From Pseudomonadales bacterium (GTDB lineage Bacteria; Pseudomonadota; Gammaproteobacteria; Pseudomonadales; Azotimanducaceae): DNA of 51,928 nt. Of the stretch, positions 17,431 to 25,987 are shown piece by piece. The notes under the pieces were generated by a model. That model ran no database searches. It was not told the DNA's origin and worked only from the letters and a program-made list of their open reading frames with translations. Within the stretch, counting starts at the first letter, position 1. Every line of letters starts with the position of its first letter. The stretch is taken from positions 1 to 51,928 of the forward strand of contig JADHNI010000021.1 of assembly GCA_016779585.1 (NCBI GenBank). The letters run 5' to 3'. The translations under genes were made by a program, and so were the position numbers.

Positions 17431-17895
17431 TTAAGGCGCAGGCAATGTTCTCCACAGATGACGCCAGACGCGCCACTCACCTGCCCTGTCTCGCTTCAAT
17501 ACGTCGAAGTAGCGGTTCTGGCTGCGCGACGCTGTGATTGCCCCGGGTTCAGTGATTTCTGCGCCCTCTTTCATGGTCAGGTGAATGACGTACTCATACT
17601 CGGCAACCGCAACATCACCCATCACCTCAATATCAAAGTCTCCGATTACCTCAATCCTGTAGGTCGCGGCCGCAAAAACAGGTACAAGAAAGTCGCCATA
17701 CCCATCTTTGCCAACAATGGCATCAGCATCAGGCGGCATCAGTTTTACGTCCTGCGCCAGCACGGAAACGTAACCGGGAATGTCCGCTTGTTCTACCGCA
17801 GTGCGCCAGTCAGCGTACAACTGCCTGATGGCATCCTCGTCACTGGCAAGCACACTGTTGGACAACATCACCGTCAATAGCAGCAGGATTTTCAT
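17431..17895 (-). CDS. Exported SnoaL/DUF4440-like protein
   Basis: This 154-residue protein has a clear signal peptide (MKILLLLTVMLSNSVLA then SDEDA). The mature part is NTF2-like: DAIRQLYADWRTAVEQAD, then VLAQDVKLMPPDADAIVGKDGY and the terminal strand RYFDVLKRDRAGEWRVWRH. This is the layout of DUF4440/SgcJ-type proteins. The start is supported by GGAG seven bases upstream. It lies 55 bases upstream of btaA on the same strand, so co-transcription is possible. Function is unknown and the location is likely periplasmic. Confidence 0.87.
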   Translation of the reverse strand: MKILLLLTVMLSNSVLASDEDAIRQLYADWRTAVEQADIPGYVSVLAQDVKLMPPDADAIVGKDGYGDFLVPVFAAATYRIEVIGDFDIEVMGDVAVAEYEYVIHLTMKEGAEITEPGAITASRSQNRYFDVLKRDRAGEWRVWRHLWRTLPAP

Positions 17896-18066
17896 CTGGT
17901 ATCTCCATAAAACTCGGATTTTCTAGCCAATCCATCCCTCGAGGGATGCAGTTCACCGCGTCGGGCTTACGATTGGACGCAGGAATCGGGTAGCATCACA
18001 CACCGTGCCGGTACTCGTAAACGGGTTTTGCGGGTCGCCGCAACCAAATTAGCGTTAGGGATATCT

Positions 18067-19926
18067 ATGAAAATCACAGCATTACTGCTCACGATGCTGG
18101 TAACGATGAGCCTTTCAACCATGGCTCTGGAGCCCAGGGAGCGCTCCGAAATAGATGATGAGTACAAATGGGACCTGTCTTCCATGTACGCGTCCACCGA
18201 GGCGTGGGAAGCGGATGTCATCAAATTCGAAAGCAGACTCGCTGAACTCGACTCTTTCAAAGGCAAACTCGGCAAAGATGGTGCAACCCTGCTGGCGTCG
18301 GTGGAAACCATGAACGATATCAACAGTCTCATCGGCGACATCTACGTATACGCGGGCCTGAAATCCTTTGAAGACATGCGCGACGGCGAAAATGGTGCCA
18401 ACTTCTCGCGCGCCCAGGGTCTGTATGCCAAATACGGTGAAGCCACGGCGTATGTTACCCCTGAACTTCTCGCCATCCCTGAAGACGATTTGATGAAGAC
18501 CATTGAGGACACTGAAGACCTGCACATCTACCGTCACTTCTTCAACCGGATGCTCCGCATGCGCGATTACACACTCAGCGAAAGCGAAGAGAAGATTCTG
18601 GCCGCCGCGAGCGATCCGCTTGGCAAGTTCCAACGCGTCTTCGGATCATTCAACAACGCCGACATCAAGCTTGGCACCATCGTTGATGAAGATGGCAACA
18701 CCATCGAGATGACCAAAGCACTCTACGGCGCAAAAATGGACTCTTCCGATCGACGTGTTCGCGAAGAAGCCTGGAAAACTGTCTACACCGAGTATGAGAA
18801 AGTCGGAAACTTCCTGGCGGCAAATTACGAGGGCCACGTTAAGTCCCGCGTGTTTTATGCAAAGACTCGCGGATTCGATTCAGCCCTGCATGCTGCGAAC
18901 TATGGCAATGCCATTCCAACCGAGGTTTATACCAACCTGATCAAGGTAGCGCAGGAAGGCTCGGGTCCCCTGCAGCGTTACATGAGGCTGCGGCAGGATA
19001 TTCTCGGGCTGGAAACCCTCGAACCCTGGGATGCCAGCGCACCGATCAGTGAAGAAACCATCAAGGACATATCCTGGGAAGACGCCAAGCAAATCGTGGC
19101 TGATGCGCTCACGCCCCTGGGTGATGATTACCTGGAGGTGTACTGGAAAGGTTTTGATGAAGGCTGGGTGGACGCCTACGAGTCCAAGGGCAAGCGTGGT
19201 GGCGCCTACTCCTGGGGTACCTACAACTCCAAACCCTACCTCTCGATGAACTACACGGGAACGCTGGGCAGCGTATCAACACTGGCTCATGAGTACGGCC
19301 ATTCGATTCACTCTTACCTCGCGGATGAAGCGCAGCCGTACATGTACGCGAGTTACCGGACCTTTATCGCCGAAATTGCATCCATGACGAACGAGGCCAT
19401 CCTGTTCCAGAAGATGCTGAAAGAGGCAGAAACCAAAGAAGAGAAGATCTTCCTTCTGCAGACTTACCTGGATGAGTTCCGTGGTGGTTTCTACACGCAG
19501 GCACTCTTTGCGGACTTCGAGATGCGCGCCCACGCCGCGGCAGAACGAGGCGAGGCACTCAACAAGGATTCACTCAACAAAATCTATCGCGATACGCACC
19601 TGACGTACTATGGCGAAACGATCAACATGCACCCGTTTGTTGACAGCACCTGGAGCAGAATCCCGCACTTCCTGCGCACGGATAACTTCTATGTTTACCA
19701 GTATTCCACGTCTTTTGTCGCCGCGACCGCGCTGGCAAAAATGATCCTGGAAGAAGGTGAACCGGCCCGGGAGAGATTCCTGGAGATGCTGCGATCCGGT
19801 GATAACGATTACCCGATTGAACTGCTGAAAAAAGCGGGCATTGATATGACCTCGCCTCAGCCGATCATCGACACTATCGAAGTGTTCGACACCTACGTGA
19901 GCGAGTTGGAAGCTACCCTCAGGTAA
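18067..19926 (+). CDS. pepF: Exported M3-family oligoendopeptidase F
   Basis: This 619-residue zinc metallopeptidase cleaves oligopeptides. The active-site motif is LAHEYGHSIHSYL, with H408, E409 and H412, followed by the downstream glutamate region IAEIASMTNEAILF, as in M3B peptidases. Its length is typical of PepF. It differs from cytosolic PepF in having a hydrophobic leader (MKITALLLTMLVTMSLSTMA), which suggests periplasmic peptide degradation. ATG 18067 is chosen because it gives a clean signal peptide; an upstream in-frame start adds 13 residues. It converges with the M13 peptidase, with a hairpin between them. Confidence 0.93.
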   Translation: MKITALLLTMLVTMSLSTMALEPRERSEIDDEYKWDLSSMYASTEAWEADVIKFESRLAELDSFKGKLGKDGATLLASVETMNDINSLIGDIYVYAGLKSFEDMRDGENGANFSRAQGLYAKYGEATAYVTPELLAIPEDDLMKTIEDTEDLHIYRHFFNRMLRMRDYTLSESEEKILAAASDPLGKFQRVFGSFNNADIKLGTIVDEDGNTIEMTKALYGAKMDSSDRRVREEAWKTVYTEYEKVGNFLAANYEGHVKSRVFYAKTRGFDSALHAANYGNAIPTEVYTNLIKVAQEGSGPLQRYMRLRQDILGLETLEPWDASAPISEETIKDISWEDAKQIVADALTPLGDDYLEVYWKGFDEGWVDAYESKGKRGGAYSWGTYNSKPYLSMNYTGTLGSVSTLAHEYGHSIHSYLADEAQPYMYASYRTFIAEIASMTNEAILFQKMLKEAETKEEKIFLLQTYLDEFRGGFYTQALFADFEMRAHAAAERGEALNKDSLNKIYRDTHLTYYGETINMHPFVDSTWSRIPHFLRTDNFYVYQYSTSFVAATALAKMILEEGEPARERFLEMLRSGDNDYPIELLKKAGIDMTSPQPIIDTIEVFDTYVSELEATLR

Positions 19927-19927
19927 A

Positions 19928-19949
19928 ATCCGGGGCGAGTGCCCCGGAT
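19928..19949. terminator. Terminator between convergent metallopeptidase genes
   Basis: A perfect nine-pair hairpin (ATCCGGGGC, loop GAGT, GCCCCGGAT) begins two bases after the pepF stop. On the minus strand it is followed by TTTTACC. It can serve both converging genes. Confidence 0.7.
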
Positions 19950-19959
19950 GTTCAGTTCC

Positions 19960-22047
19960 TTACCAGATCCTGACTCGCTCTTCTGACGGCAGGTACAGCT
20001 TATGGTCTTCCGTGACGCCAAAGGCTTCGTACCAGGCGTCAACGTTACGCACGATACCGTTCACTCGATACTTCGGCGGTGAATGAGGATCTGACTTAAG
20101 CAGGTTAAGCATGGATTCCTGCCGACGTTCGCTACGCCAGGCCTGCGCATAACCCAGGAAAAACCTCTGGTCACCGGTGAAACCATCAATCACCGGCGCT
20201 TCCTCCTCACCCAGTGACAGACGGTAGGCTCGATAAGCCACTTCAACACCGCCCAAATCACCAATGTTTTCACCCATGGTGAAGCTGCCGTCCACAAAGT
20301 GGCCTTCCACGGGTTCATAGGTATCAAACTGTTCGCCCAGTTTCTTCGTTCTGCCTGAGAAGTTGCCCCGATCTTCATCGGTCCACCAGTTTCGCTTAAT
20401 ACCCCTGGAATCATACTTGGAACCCTGGTCATCAAAGCCGTGACCCATTTCGTGCCCAATCACCGCACCGATTGCACCATAGTTCACGGCAGGATCAGCA
20501 TTGGGGTCAAAAAAGGGCGCTTCGAGAATGGCGGCGGGAAACACAATCTGGTTCCAGTTAGGCAGGTAATACGCGTTCACCGTCTGGGGCATCATGAACC
20601 ACTCTTCCTTGTCCGTCCCTGTTTTCAGTTTCTGGACATCGCGCAATTCAAAGAATTCCCGAATTCGGCGTGCATTACCAAAGAGGTCATCTTTGGTAAT
20701 GCTGATACCATTTAGATCAACCCACTGGTTGGGGTAACCGATTTTGGGATAAAACGCTTCCAGCTTGGTTAGTGCCTCTTCCCGGGTTTCTTCACCCATC
20801 CAGTCCAGACCCTCGATACGTTCCCTGTAGGCTGCACGAACGTTTTCTACCAACTCAAGCATCTGGCTCTTTGAGGATTCCGGGAAATAGCGATCTGCAT
20901 AAATCTGGCCTAGTGCTTCCCCAAGCCCCTGCTGCGCACCCACTCGCGCCACCCCGCGCTTCCAGCGAGCCAACTGCTCTTCCTGGCCCCGGAGAACCCG
21001 CGCTACAAACGCAAAATTTGCATCATCTATGTCAGTTGAAAGGAGAGAGGCGTTACCGGAAATGAGGTGATAGGCGAGATACGCCTTCCAGGTGTCCAGC
21101 GATTGCTCGTCCACCAGCTCAATCAGCGGCCCAATGGTATCCGGGTGATTGACGATGACATTTTCAATGAATTCCAAGCGGTGGCTTGCCAGGAACGTGT
21201 CCCAGGCGAATCCAGGGTGCTGCTCTTTCAGGGCAGCGATGGTCATCGGGTTGTAAGTCTTGTCACGGTCACGTCGGTCCGCACGTATCCACTGCAACTC
21301 GGCGATCGCTGTTTCCAGGGCAAGAATATTTTCAGCCTGCTCAACGGGATCGCGGAAATCGGCAAACCTGAGCATCTGGGCAATGTGCACCCGGTACTCT
21401 TCGCGGACCTCGTTAAACCGTTCAGAATCCTCGAGGTAGTAGTCACGATCGGGCAGGCCAAGACCGGTCAATCCAACATTAATCAGGTATTCGTCAGGAT
21501 TTTTCGGGTTTATGCCAAGGCCTGCAGAAAAAGGGCTGGCGCCGTAGATGAAGTACTGTCGACCAAACTCAGCCGCAAGCCCGTCTGTATCCTCAATAGC
21601 GGCGATTCGATCGAGATCCGGTTGCAGCGGTGAAAGACCAAGCTGGTTCACCCTGTCGACGTTCATCCAGCTCGTATAGTAGTCGCCTACCTTCTGTTCC
21701 GGGCTGCCTGGGTCATTGTCAGCCGCACCCAGCTCTTCGATAATGCCTCGTACACGTTCTTCCGCACGTTCGTGAATCTCGAGCCACACACCATGAGAAA
21801 CTCGTTCAGGTGGTATTTCATTCTCATCAGCCCACTTCCCGTTGGCATAACCCCAGAAATCGTCACCAGGGATGATTTCCTGGTTTCTGGCTGACAAATC
21901 AACACCCCAGGGTTCATAGAAGGGGCTGGCTGCCACGGTCTCCTGTTCAGAAACTGCATCAGGCACGGAGACAGGCGCACTGACTTCGCTGTCGCAACCG
22001 AGCAACAGCAGGCTCACGAGCAGCGGATAAAAACTACGTAATGTCAT
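19960..22047 (-). CDS. M13 (neprilysin-family) metallopeptidase, lipoprotein
   Basis: This zinc peptidase of 695 residues is of the M13 family (PepO/neprilysin type), which cleaves small peptides. The N-terminus is a lipoprotein signal (FYPLLVSLLLLGC) with the Cys as lipidation site. The mature start (WGVDLSARNQEIIPGDDFW) and YANGKW are family hallmarks. Substrate-binding NAYYLPNWNQIVFPAAIL, zinc-binding VIGHEMGHGFDDQG (H532, E533, H536) and the third-ligand motif GENIGDLGG are intact. GGAG five bases before ATG 22047 decides the start. It is likely anchored in the outer membrane or periplasm. Confidence 0.95.
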   Translation of the reverse strand: MTLRSFYPLLVSLLLLGCDSEVSAPVSVPDAVSEQETVAASPFYEPWGVDLSARNQEIIPGDDFWGYANGKWADENEIPPERVSHGVWLEIHERAEERVRGIIEELGAADNDPGSPEQKVGDYYTSWMNVDRVNQLGLSPLQPDLDRIAAIEDTDGLAAEFGRQYFIYGASPFSAGLGINPKNPDEYLINVGLTGLGLPDRDYYLEDSERFNEVREEYRVHIAQMLRFADFRDPVEQAENILALETAIAELQWIRADRRDRDKTYNPMTIAALKEQHPGFAWDTFLASHRLEFIENVIVNHPDTIGPLIELVDEQSLDTWKAYLAYHLISGNASLLSTDIDDANFAFVARVLRGQEEQLARWKRGVARVGAQQGLGEALGQIYADRYFPESSKSQMLELVENVRAAYRERIEGLDWMGEETREEALTKLEAFYPKIGYPNQWVDLNGISITKDDLFGNARRIREFFELRDVQKLKTGTDKEEWFMMPQTVNAYYLPNWNQIVFPAAILEAPFFDPNADPAVNYGAIGAVIGHEMGHGFDDQGSKYDSRGIKRNWWTDEDRGNFSGRTKKLGEQFDTYEPVEGHFVDGSFTMGENIGDLGGVEVAYRAYRLSLGEEEAPVIDGFTGDQRFFLGYAQAWRSERRQESMLNLLKSDPHSPPKYRVNGIVRNVDAWYEAFGVTEDHKLYLPSEERVRIW

Positions 22048-22111
22048 GAAGACTCCAATAAGCAAATAAGTGATCGCCTTAAAGGTCGGGCACGCCTGTG
22101 CCCATCGGAGT

Positions 22112-23731
22112 TCAGGATGCCGTCATAAAAGGACCGTCGACACACAGGCGGCGGCCATCTGGCGCGTGACAGGCACCACAAATCCCGACGCCGCACTTGG
22201 TCAGGTAGTCAATCGCATTGAAAATTCGGGAATCATCGACAAACTGGCGTTGCACCTGTGTCGCGGCGTGAACCATTGGCGCAGGGCCGCAATTATAGAA
22301 GACGAGAGAGTCAATTACCCCTGCATCCTGTTCTTTCAGCCAGGATTCCAGGAGCGCTGTTACCGTTCCCTGGTAACCCTCGGTGCCATCGTCAGTAGCG
22401 ATGTGGGTTGTCGCAATCTGCGCGCATTCATCCTTGAAATAGAGGCGCTCGGCACTCCGCGCCCCCAGGAACACCTCAGCATTGCCGTGGTCCCTGGCCA
22501 CCTGGTACACCGCTGCAAGCCCGGTACCACCAGCCACGGCGACAATCCTTGCGCCTTCTGGTGGAGACACCTTCACGCCATGCGGGCCACGCACATAGAC
22601 CGTGGCGCCGGGCTCCAGCTTGAGTAATTCAGAGGTAAAGATACCAACATTAATCACCACGATGGAAAAGGGGTCATCAGTCAGCGCCGAGAAGGGTTTT
22701 TCACCCAGGCCCGGTATCCATGTATAGATGAACTCCCCCGCCTGGACATCAACCTTGCCATCAAAAGTCAGGATAGAAATGTCTTCGCACACTCTCTCAT
22801 TCTTGACCAGCTTGAACGGTTCAAACCCCATATCTACCGGGACCGTTTCCGTTTCTTCCCTCGTACCCTGCTCCAGCTGGTCCTGCAGGTCTGCAAAACA
22901 CCTCGCCACCTGCTCGGAGTTCATGCCGGTCAGCGCAGAACCCACGCCGTAGACCGAGGCGCCTTCATGCGCAATCGCCCGGACATCCTCAACGGTCGTC
23001 ACTCCGCCGCACCCTATGATGGGCACATCAACAGCCTCACGGATCTGCTTGATGCACTTGAGTGCAATGGGCAGCACACCCCGGCCGGACATGCCACCCA
23101 TCTTGTTCGTCAGCACAGGCTCACCATGCGACGTGTAATAGGCCGGACCCACTGTATTAATCGCACACAGGGCATCGGCGCCACCGGCAACCGCGGCTTC
23201 GGCAATCTCGCCGATGTTAGGCACATTGGGCGTCAGTTTAGGCACCACCGGTATATCAACCACTGATTTCACCGCCGCGGTAATCTCGCGGACCATGTCA
23301 GCGTCCTGGCCCATGTCCATGCCATAACCCTTGGCGTGGGGGCAGGAAAGATTCAGCTCAAGACCATGAGAAACCGGCGCCAGTAATCTTGCGACCTCAA
23401 CAATCTCCTCTACGCTGCCGCCAAAAATGGAGGTCAGCAAGAAACGATCCTCAGGAATACGAAGCTCTGCCAGCTGGCTGACGGCGTCCTCAGCGCCAGG
23501 GTTCGTCAAACCCACCGCATTCATAAAACAGCCTGGCGCGTATTGCGTCATGATCGGCTCGCGGTTTCCCGCACGTGGCACAGGCCCGATGCTTTTGGTG
23601 GTCATGACACCAACCTGGGGCACGTGATCGAACAGGTACTGGATGATCGGGGTGGCGGTGGCGATGATACCGGAGGGGATAGTGAAAGGTCCGGAGACAG
23701 ATTTGCCAAGGAAACTGTAGCTGTGACTCAA
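22112..23731 (-). CDS. Fused dihydroorotate dehydrogenase (PyrD)/PyrK-like flavoprotein
   Basis: This protein of 539 residues joins a class-1 dihydroorotate-dehydrogenase-like domain (about 1-310) to a PyrK-like electron-transfer domain. The first carries ELNLSCPHAKG with C130 as the likely catalytic base, VVPKLTPNV, NKMGGMSGRGVLPIALK and IIGCGGVTT. The second has FAD-binding FSALTDDPFSIVV, the NAD-binding loop VAVAGGTGLAAVYQ, and terminal 2Fe-2S cysteines in KCGVGICGACHAPDGRRLC. Separate PyrD and PyrK subunits are usual in class 1B enzymes. A TTG six bases after GGAG is the preferred start, though a longer ORF extends to 23788. It diverges from hyuAB, so the substrate may be another cyclic ureide or imide rather than dihydroorotate. 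Confidence 0.85.
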   Translation of the reverse strand: MSHSYSFLGKSVSGPFTIPSGIIATATPIIQYLFDHVPQVGVMTTKSIGPVPRAGNREPIMTQYAPGCFMNAVGLTNPGAEDAVSQLAELRIPEDRFLLTSIFGGSVEEIVEVARLLAPVSHGLELNLSCPHAKGYGMDMGQDADMVREITAAVKSVVDIPVVPKLTPNVPNIGEIAEAAVAGGADALCAINTVGPAYYTSHGEPVLTNKMGGMSGRGVLPIALKCIKQIREAVDVPIIGCGGVTTVEDVRAIAHEGASVYGVGSALTGMNSEQVARCFADLQDQLEQGTREETETVPVDMGFEPFKLVKNERVCEDISILTFDGKVDVQAGEFIYTWIPGLGEKPFSALTDDPFSIVVINVGIFTSELLKLEPGATVYVRGPHGVKVSPPEGARIVAVAGGTGLAAVYQVARDHGNAEVFLGARSAERLYFKDECAQIATTHIATDDGTEGYQGTVTALLESWLKEQDAGVIDSLVFYNCGPAPMVHAATQVQRQFVDDSRIFNAIDYLTKCGVGICGACHAPDGRRLCVDGPFMTAS

Positions 23732-23798
23732 TGTGTACTCCGTAATTCGTCCGGCGCGTATCTTACCAGCAAGACTGACTTCGCCCAATCAGCACACC

Positions 23799-23814
23799 CT
23801 AATCTATTGATTAG
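23799..23814. promoter_or_regulatory. Inverted repeat in the divergent pyrDK-like/hyuA region
   Basis: A perfect inverted repeat (CTAATC, spacer TATT, GATTAG) lies in the 111-base region between the divergent TTG and ATG starts. Its position suggests a shared operator for both transcription units. The regulator is unknown and none is encoded next to it. Confidence 0.4.
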
Positions 23815-23842
23815 CTTTACGGTAATCCACAAACTAGCGGCA

Positions 23843-25987
23843 ATGACATCTGCAACCCTTCCAAGTCGCCTGGCTGTCGATATCGGTGGTACTTTTACCG
23901 ACGTAGTACTGGAATTGCCGGACAGGCGACTCATCACCTACAAGCTGTTGACCACCTACGATCATCCGGGCAACGCTGTTCTGGCCGGCATCGACCATGT
24001 GCTGAAACAGGCCGGCCTGAATCCGGCCGACATCGGCCTCATCATTCACGGTACGACGCTTGCCACCAACGCGCTGATCGAGAGACGGGGCGCCGCCACG
24101 GCCCTGCTGACCACCGCCGGTCACCGGGATGCCCTGGAAATGGCCCATGAGGATCGCTTCGAACAGTACGACATCAATATCGATCGCCCAAAACCACTCG
24201 TACCCAGGCACCTGAGGCTGCCTGTCACAGAACGCATGAACAAGGATGGCGATGTCCTCATTCGCCTGGATACCCAGAGCATCCTTGAAGCTTTACCGGT
24301 GCTTGACCAGCACAATGTTGAGAGCGTGGCTATCGGTTACCTGCACGGCTTCGTCAACCCTGACCACGAGCAGCAGACCGCGGAAATACTCAACCGTGAG
24401 CGCCCTGGTCTTTCAATCTCGCTGGCATCCGAGGTTGCACCCGAGATTCGGGAATTTGAAAGACTCAGCACCACCTGCGCCAATGCCTATGTGCGTCCCC
24501 TGATGGCCAGGTACCTTAATCGCCTGGCGGGTGAGCTGAAGACACGAGGATTTGGCTGTCCTTTCTTCCTGATGACCTCAGGTGGCGGTCTGACCACGCT
24601 TGAGACAGCAACGCGTTTCCCTATTCGACTTGTAGAGTCCGGTCCTGCCGGAGGTGCCATCCTGGCGCGGCAAATAGCCCGCCAGCTGGGCCTTGATCGC
24701 ATGCTGTCATTTGACATGGGCGGCACCACCGCAAAGCTCTGTCTGATTGACGACGGTGAAGCGCTCACGTCGAGGAGTTTCGAGGTGGACCGGGTTTACC
24801 GCTTCAAGAAAGGCAGCGGCCTCCCGGTACGGATCCCGGTTATCGAGATGGTGGAAATCGGTGCTGGAGGTGGCTCTATTGCGTCAGTAGATAAATTGCA
24901 GCGCATACAGGTTGGTCCGGAAAGCGCGGGTTCAGAACCCGGACCGGCAGCTTACAATCGCGGAGGTAGCCAGCCAACGGTAACAGACGCGGATGTCTGC
25001 CTTGGCAAAATAGTGCCGGAACGTTTTGCGTTTGAGTTGAATCTCGAAGCAGCCAACGAGTCTATTAAGTCTCACGTGGGCAGCCAACTTGACATGAATC
25101 CTGAGCTGGCAGCATTCAGCATCAGCGAGATTGTCGATGAAAACATGGCTGCCGCAGCAAGGGCACATGCGGCAGAGTTCGGCATGGATCTCGGCGCACG
25201 GGACATTGTCGCGTTCGGGGGCGCAGCCCCACTGCATGCCGCGAGGCTGGGCCAGAAGCTGGGTGCCCAGAGAATTATTATTCCCGGCGATGCGGGTGTC
25301 GGATCTGCGGTCGGCTTCCTGCTGGCCCCGGTTTCCTATGAAGTCGTCAGGAGTCGTCAACAGCTGCTTTTGAGCCTGGACGCCGGGCTGGTGAACCAGC
25401 TGTTTACCGACATGCATGCCGAAGCCGAGTCCGTCGTGAACCAGGCCGCGCAGCATTCAACCCTGAAAGAGCTACGGCATGCCTATATGCGCTACGTCGG
25501 CCAGGGGCATGAGCTCTGTGTTGAGATAGCCAATGAAGCCCTTGATAAAGGCAGCAGTCACGATCTGGCCCAGCGATTTGAAGATGCCTACCGCACGCTG
25601 TATGGCCACACCATTGACGGCGTGGACATCGAGGTTTTGAGCTGGACACTGACCCTGTCGGAAGACGTGGAGATTACGGTTGCTGAACGGGTACTGCAGG
25701 AAGTGCCTGCCGAGATGATCTCAAAACAAACCTGCTTCGATACAACAAAAACGCAATCGTTGAGCACACCGGTGTACCTGCGCAAGGATCTCTCGGCATC
25801 CTGCCGGGTAACGGGTCCTGCGTTGATTACGGAAGACCAGACCACCACCGTGGTGCCAGGTGGATTTGTTGCCAGCGTGAACTCGCTCGGCTGCATTGTT
25901 CTGGAAAAGACAGTTCTGGAAACGACAGTTCTGGAAACGACAGTTCTGGAAACGACAGTTCTGGAACGGAGCGATACTCATGACTGA
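23843..25987 (+). CDS. hyuA: Hydantoinase/oxoprolinase subunit A
   Basis: This ATP-binding subunit of 714 residues belongs to the N-methylhydantoinase/5-oxoprolinase/acetone carboxylase family. Its N-terminus RLAVDIGGTFTDVVLEL and the HGTTLATNALIERRGAATAL motif are diagnostic. A second nucleotide-binding stretch, MLSFDMGGTTAKLCLID, follows, and DIVAFGGAAPLHAARLG is the usual C-terminal signature. The ATG at 23843 is chosen because the family starts just before the DIGGTFTD strand; the long upstream extension overlaps the divergent gene. The gene ends in a five-unit repeat of VLETT-like residues and overlaps hyuB by eight bases. The substrate ring is unknown. Confidence 0.93.
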   Translation: MTSATLPSRLAVDIGGTFTDVVLELPDRRLITYKLLTTYDHPGNAVLAGIDHVLKQAGLNPADIGLIIHGTTLATNALIERRGAATALLTTAGHRDALEMAHEDRFEQYDINIDRPKPLVPRHLRLPVTERMNKDGDVLIRLDTQSILEALPVLDQHNVESVAIGYLHGFVNPDHEQQTAEILNRERPGLSISLASEVAPEIREFERLSTTCANAYVRPLMARYLNRLAGELKTRGFGCPFFLMTSGGGLTTLETATRFPIRLVESGPAGGAILARQIARQLGLDRMLSFDMGGTTAKLCLIDDGEALTSRSFEVDRVYRFKKGSGLPVRIPVIEMVEIGAGGGSIASVDKLQRIQVGPESAGSEPGPAAYNRGGSQPTVTDADVCLGKIVPERFAFELNLEAANESIKSHVGSQLDMNPELAAFSISEIVDENMAAAARAHAAEFGMDLGARDIVAFGGAAPLHAARLGQKLGAQRIIIPGDAGVGSAVGFLLAPVSYEVVRSRQQLLLSLDAGLVNQLFTDMHAEAESVVNQAAQHSTLKELRHAYMRYVGQGHELCVEIANEALDKGSSHDLAQRFEDAYRTLYGHTIDGVDIEVLSWTLTLSEDVEITVAERVLQEVPAEMISKQTCFDTTKTQSLSTPVYLRKDLSASCRVTGPALITEDQTTTVVPGGFVASVNSLGCIVLEKTVLETTVLETTVLETTVLERSDTHD
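25898..25972 (+). repeat. Five-copy 15-bp tandem repeat at the 3' end of hyuA
   Basis: Five consecutive 15-base units follow the pattern GTTCTGGAAACGACA. The first and last units are slightly diverged and the middle three are identical. They encode VLEKT, VLETT three times and VLERS, extending the hyuA C-terminus in frame right up to the overlap with hyuB. Unit length is a multiple of three, so changes in copy number would keep the frame. Confidence 0.92.
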
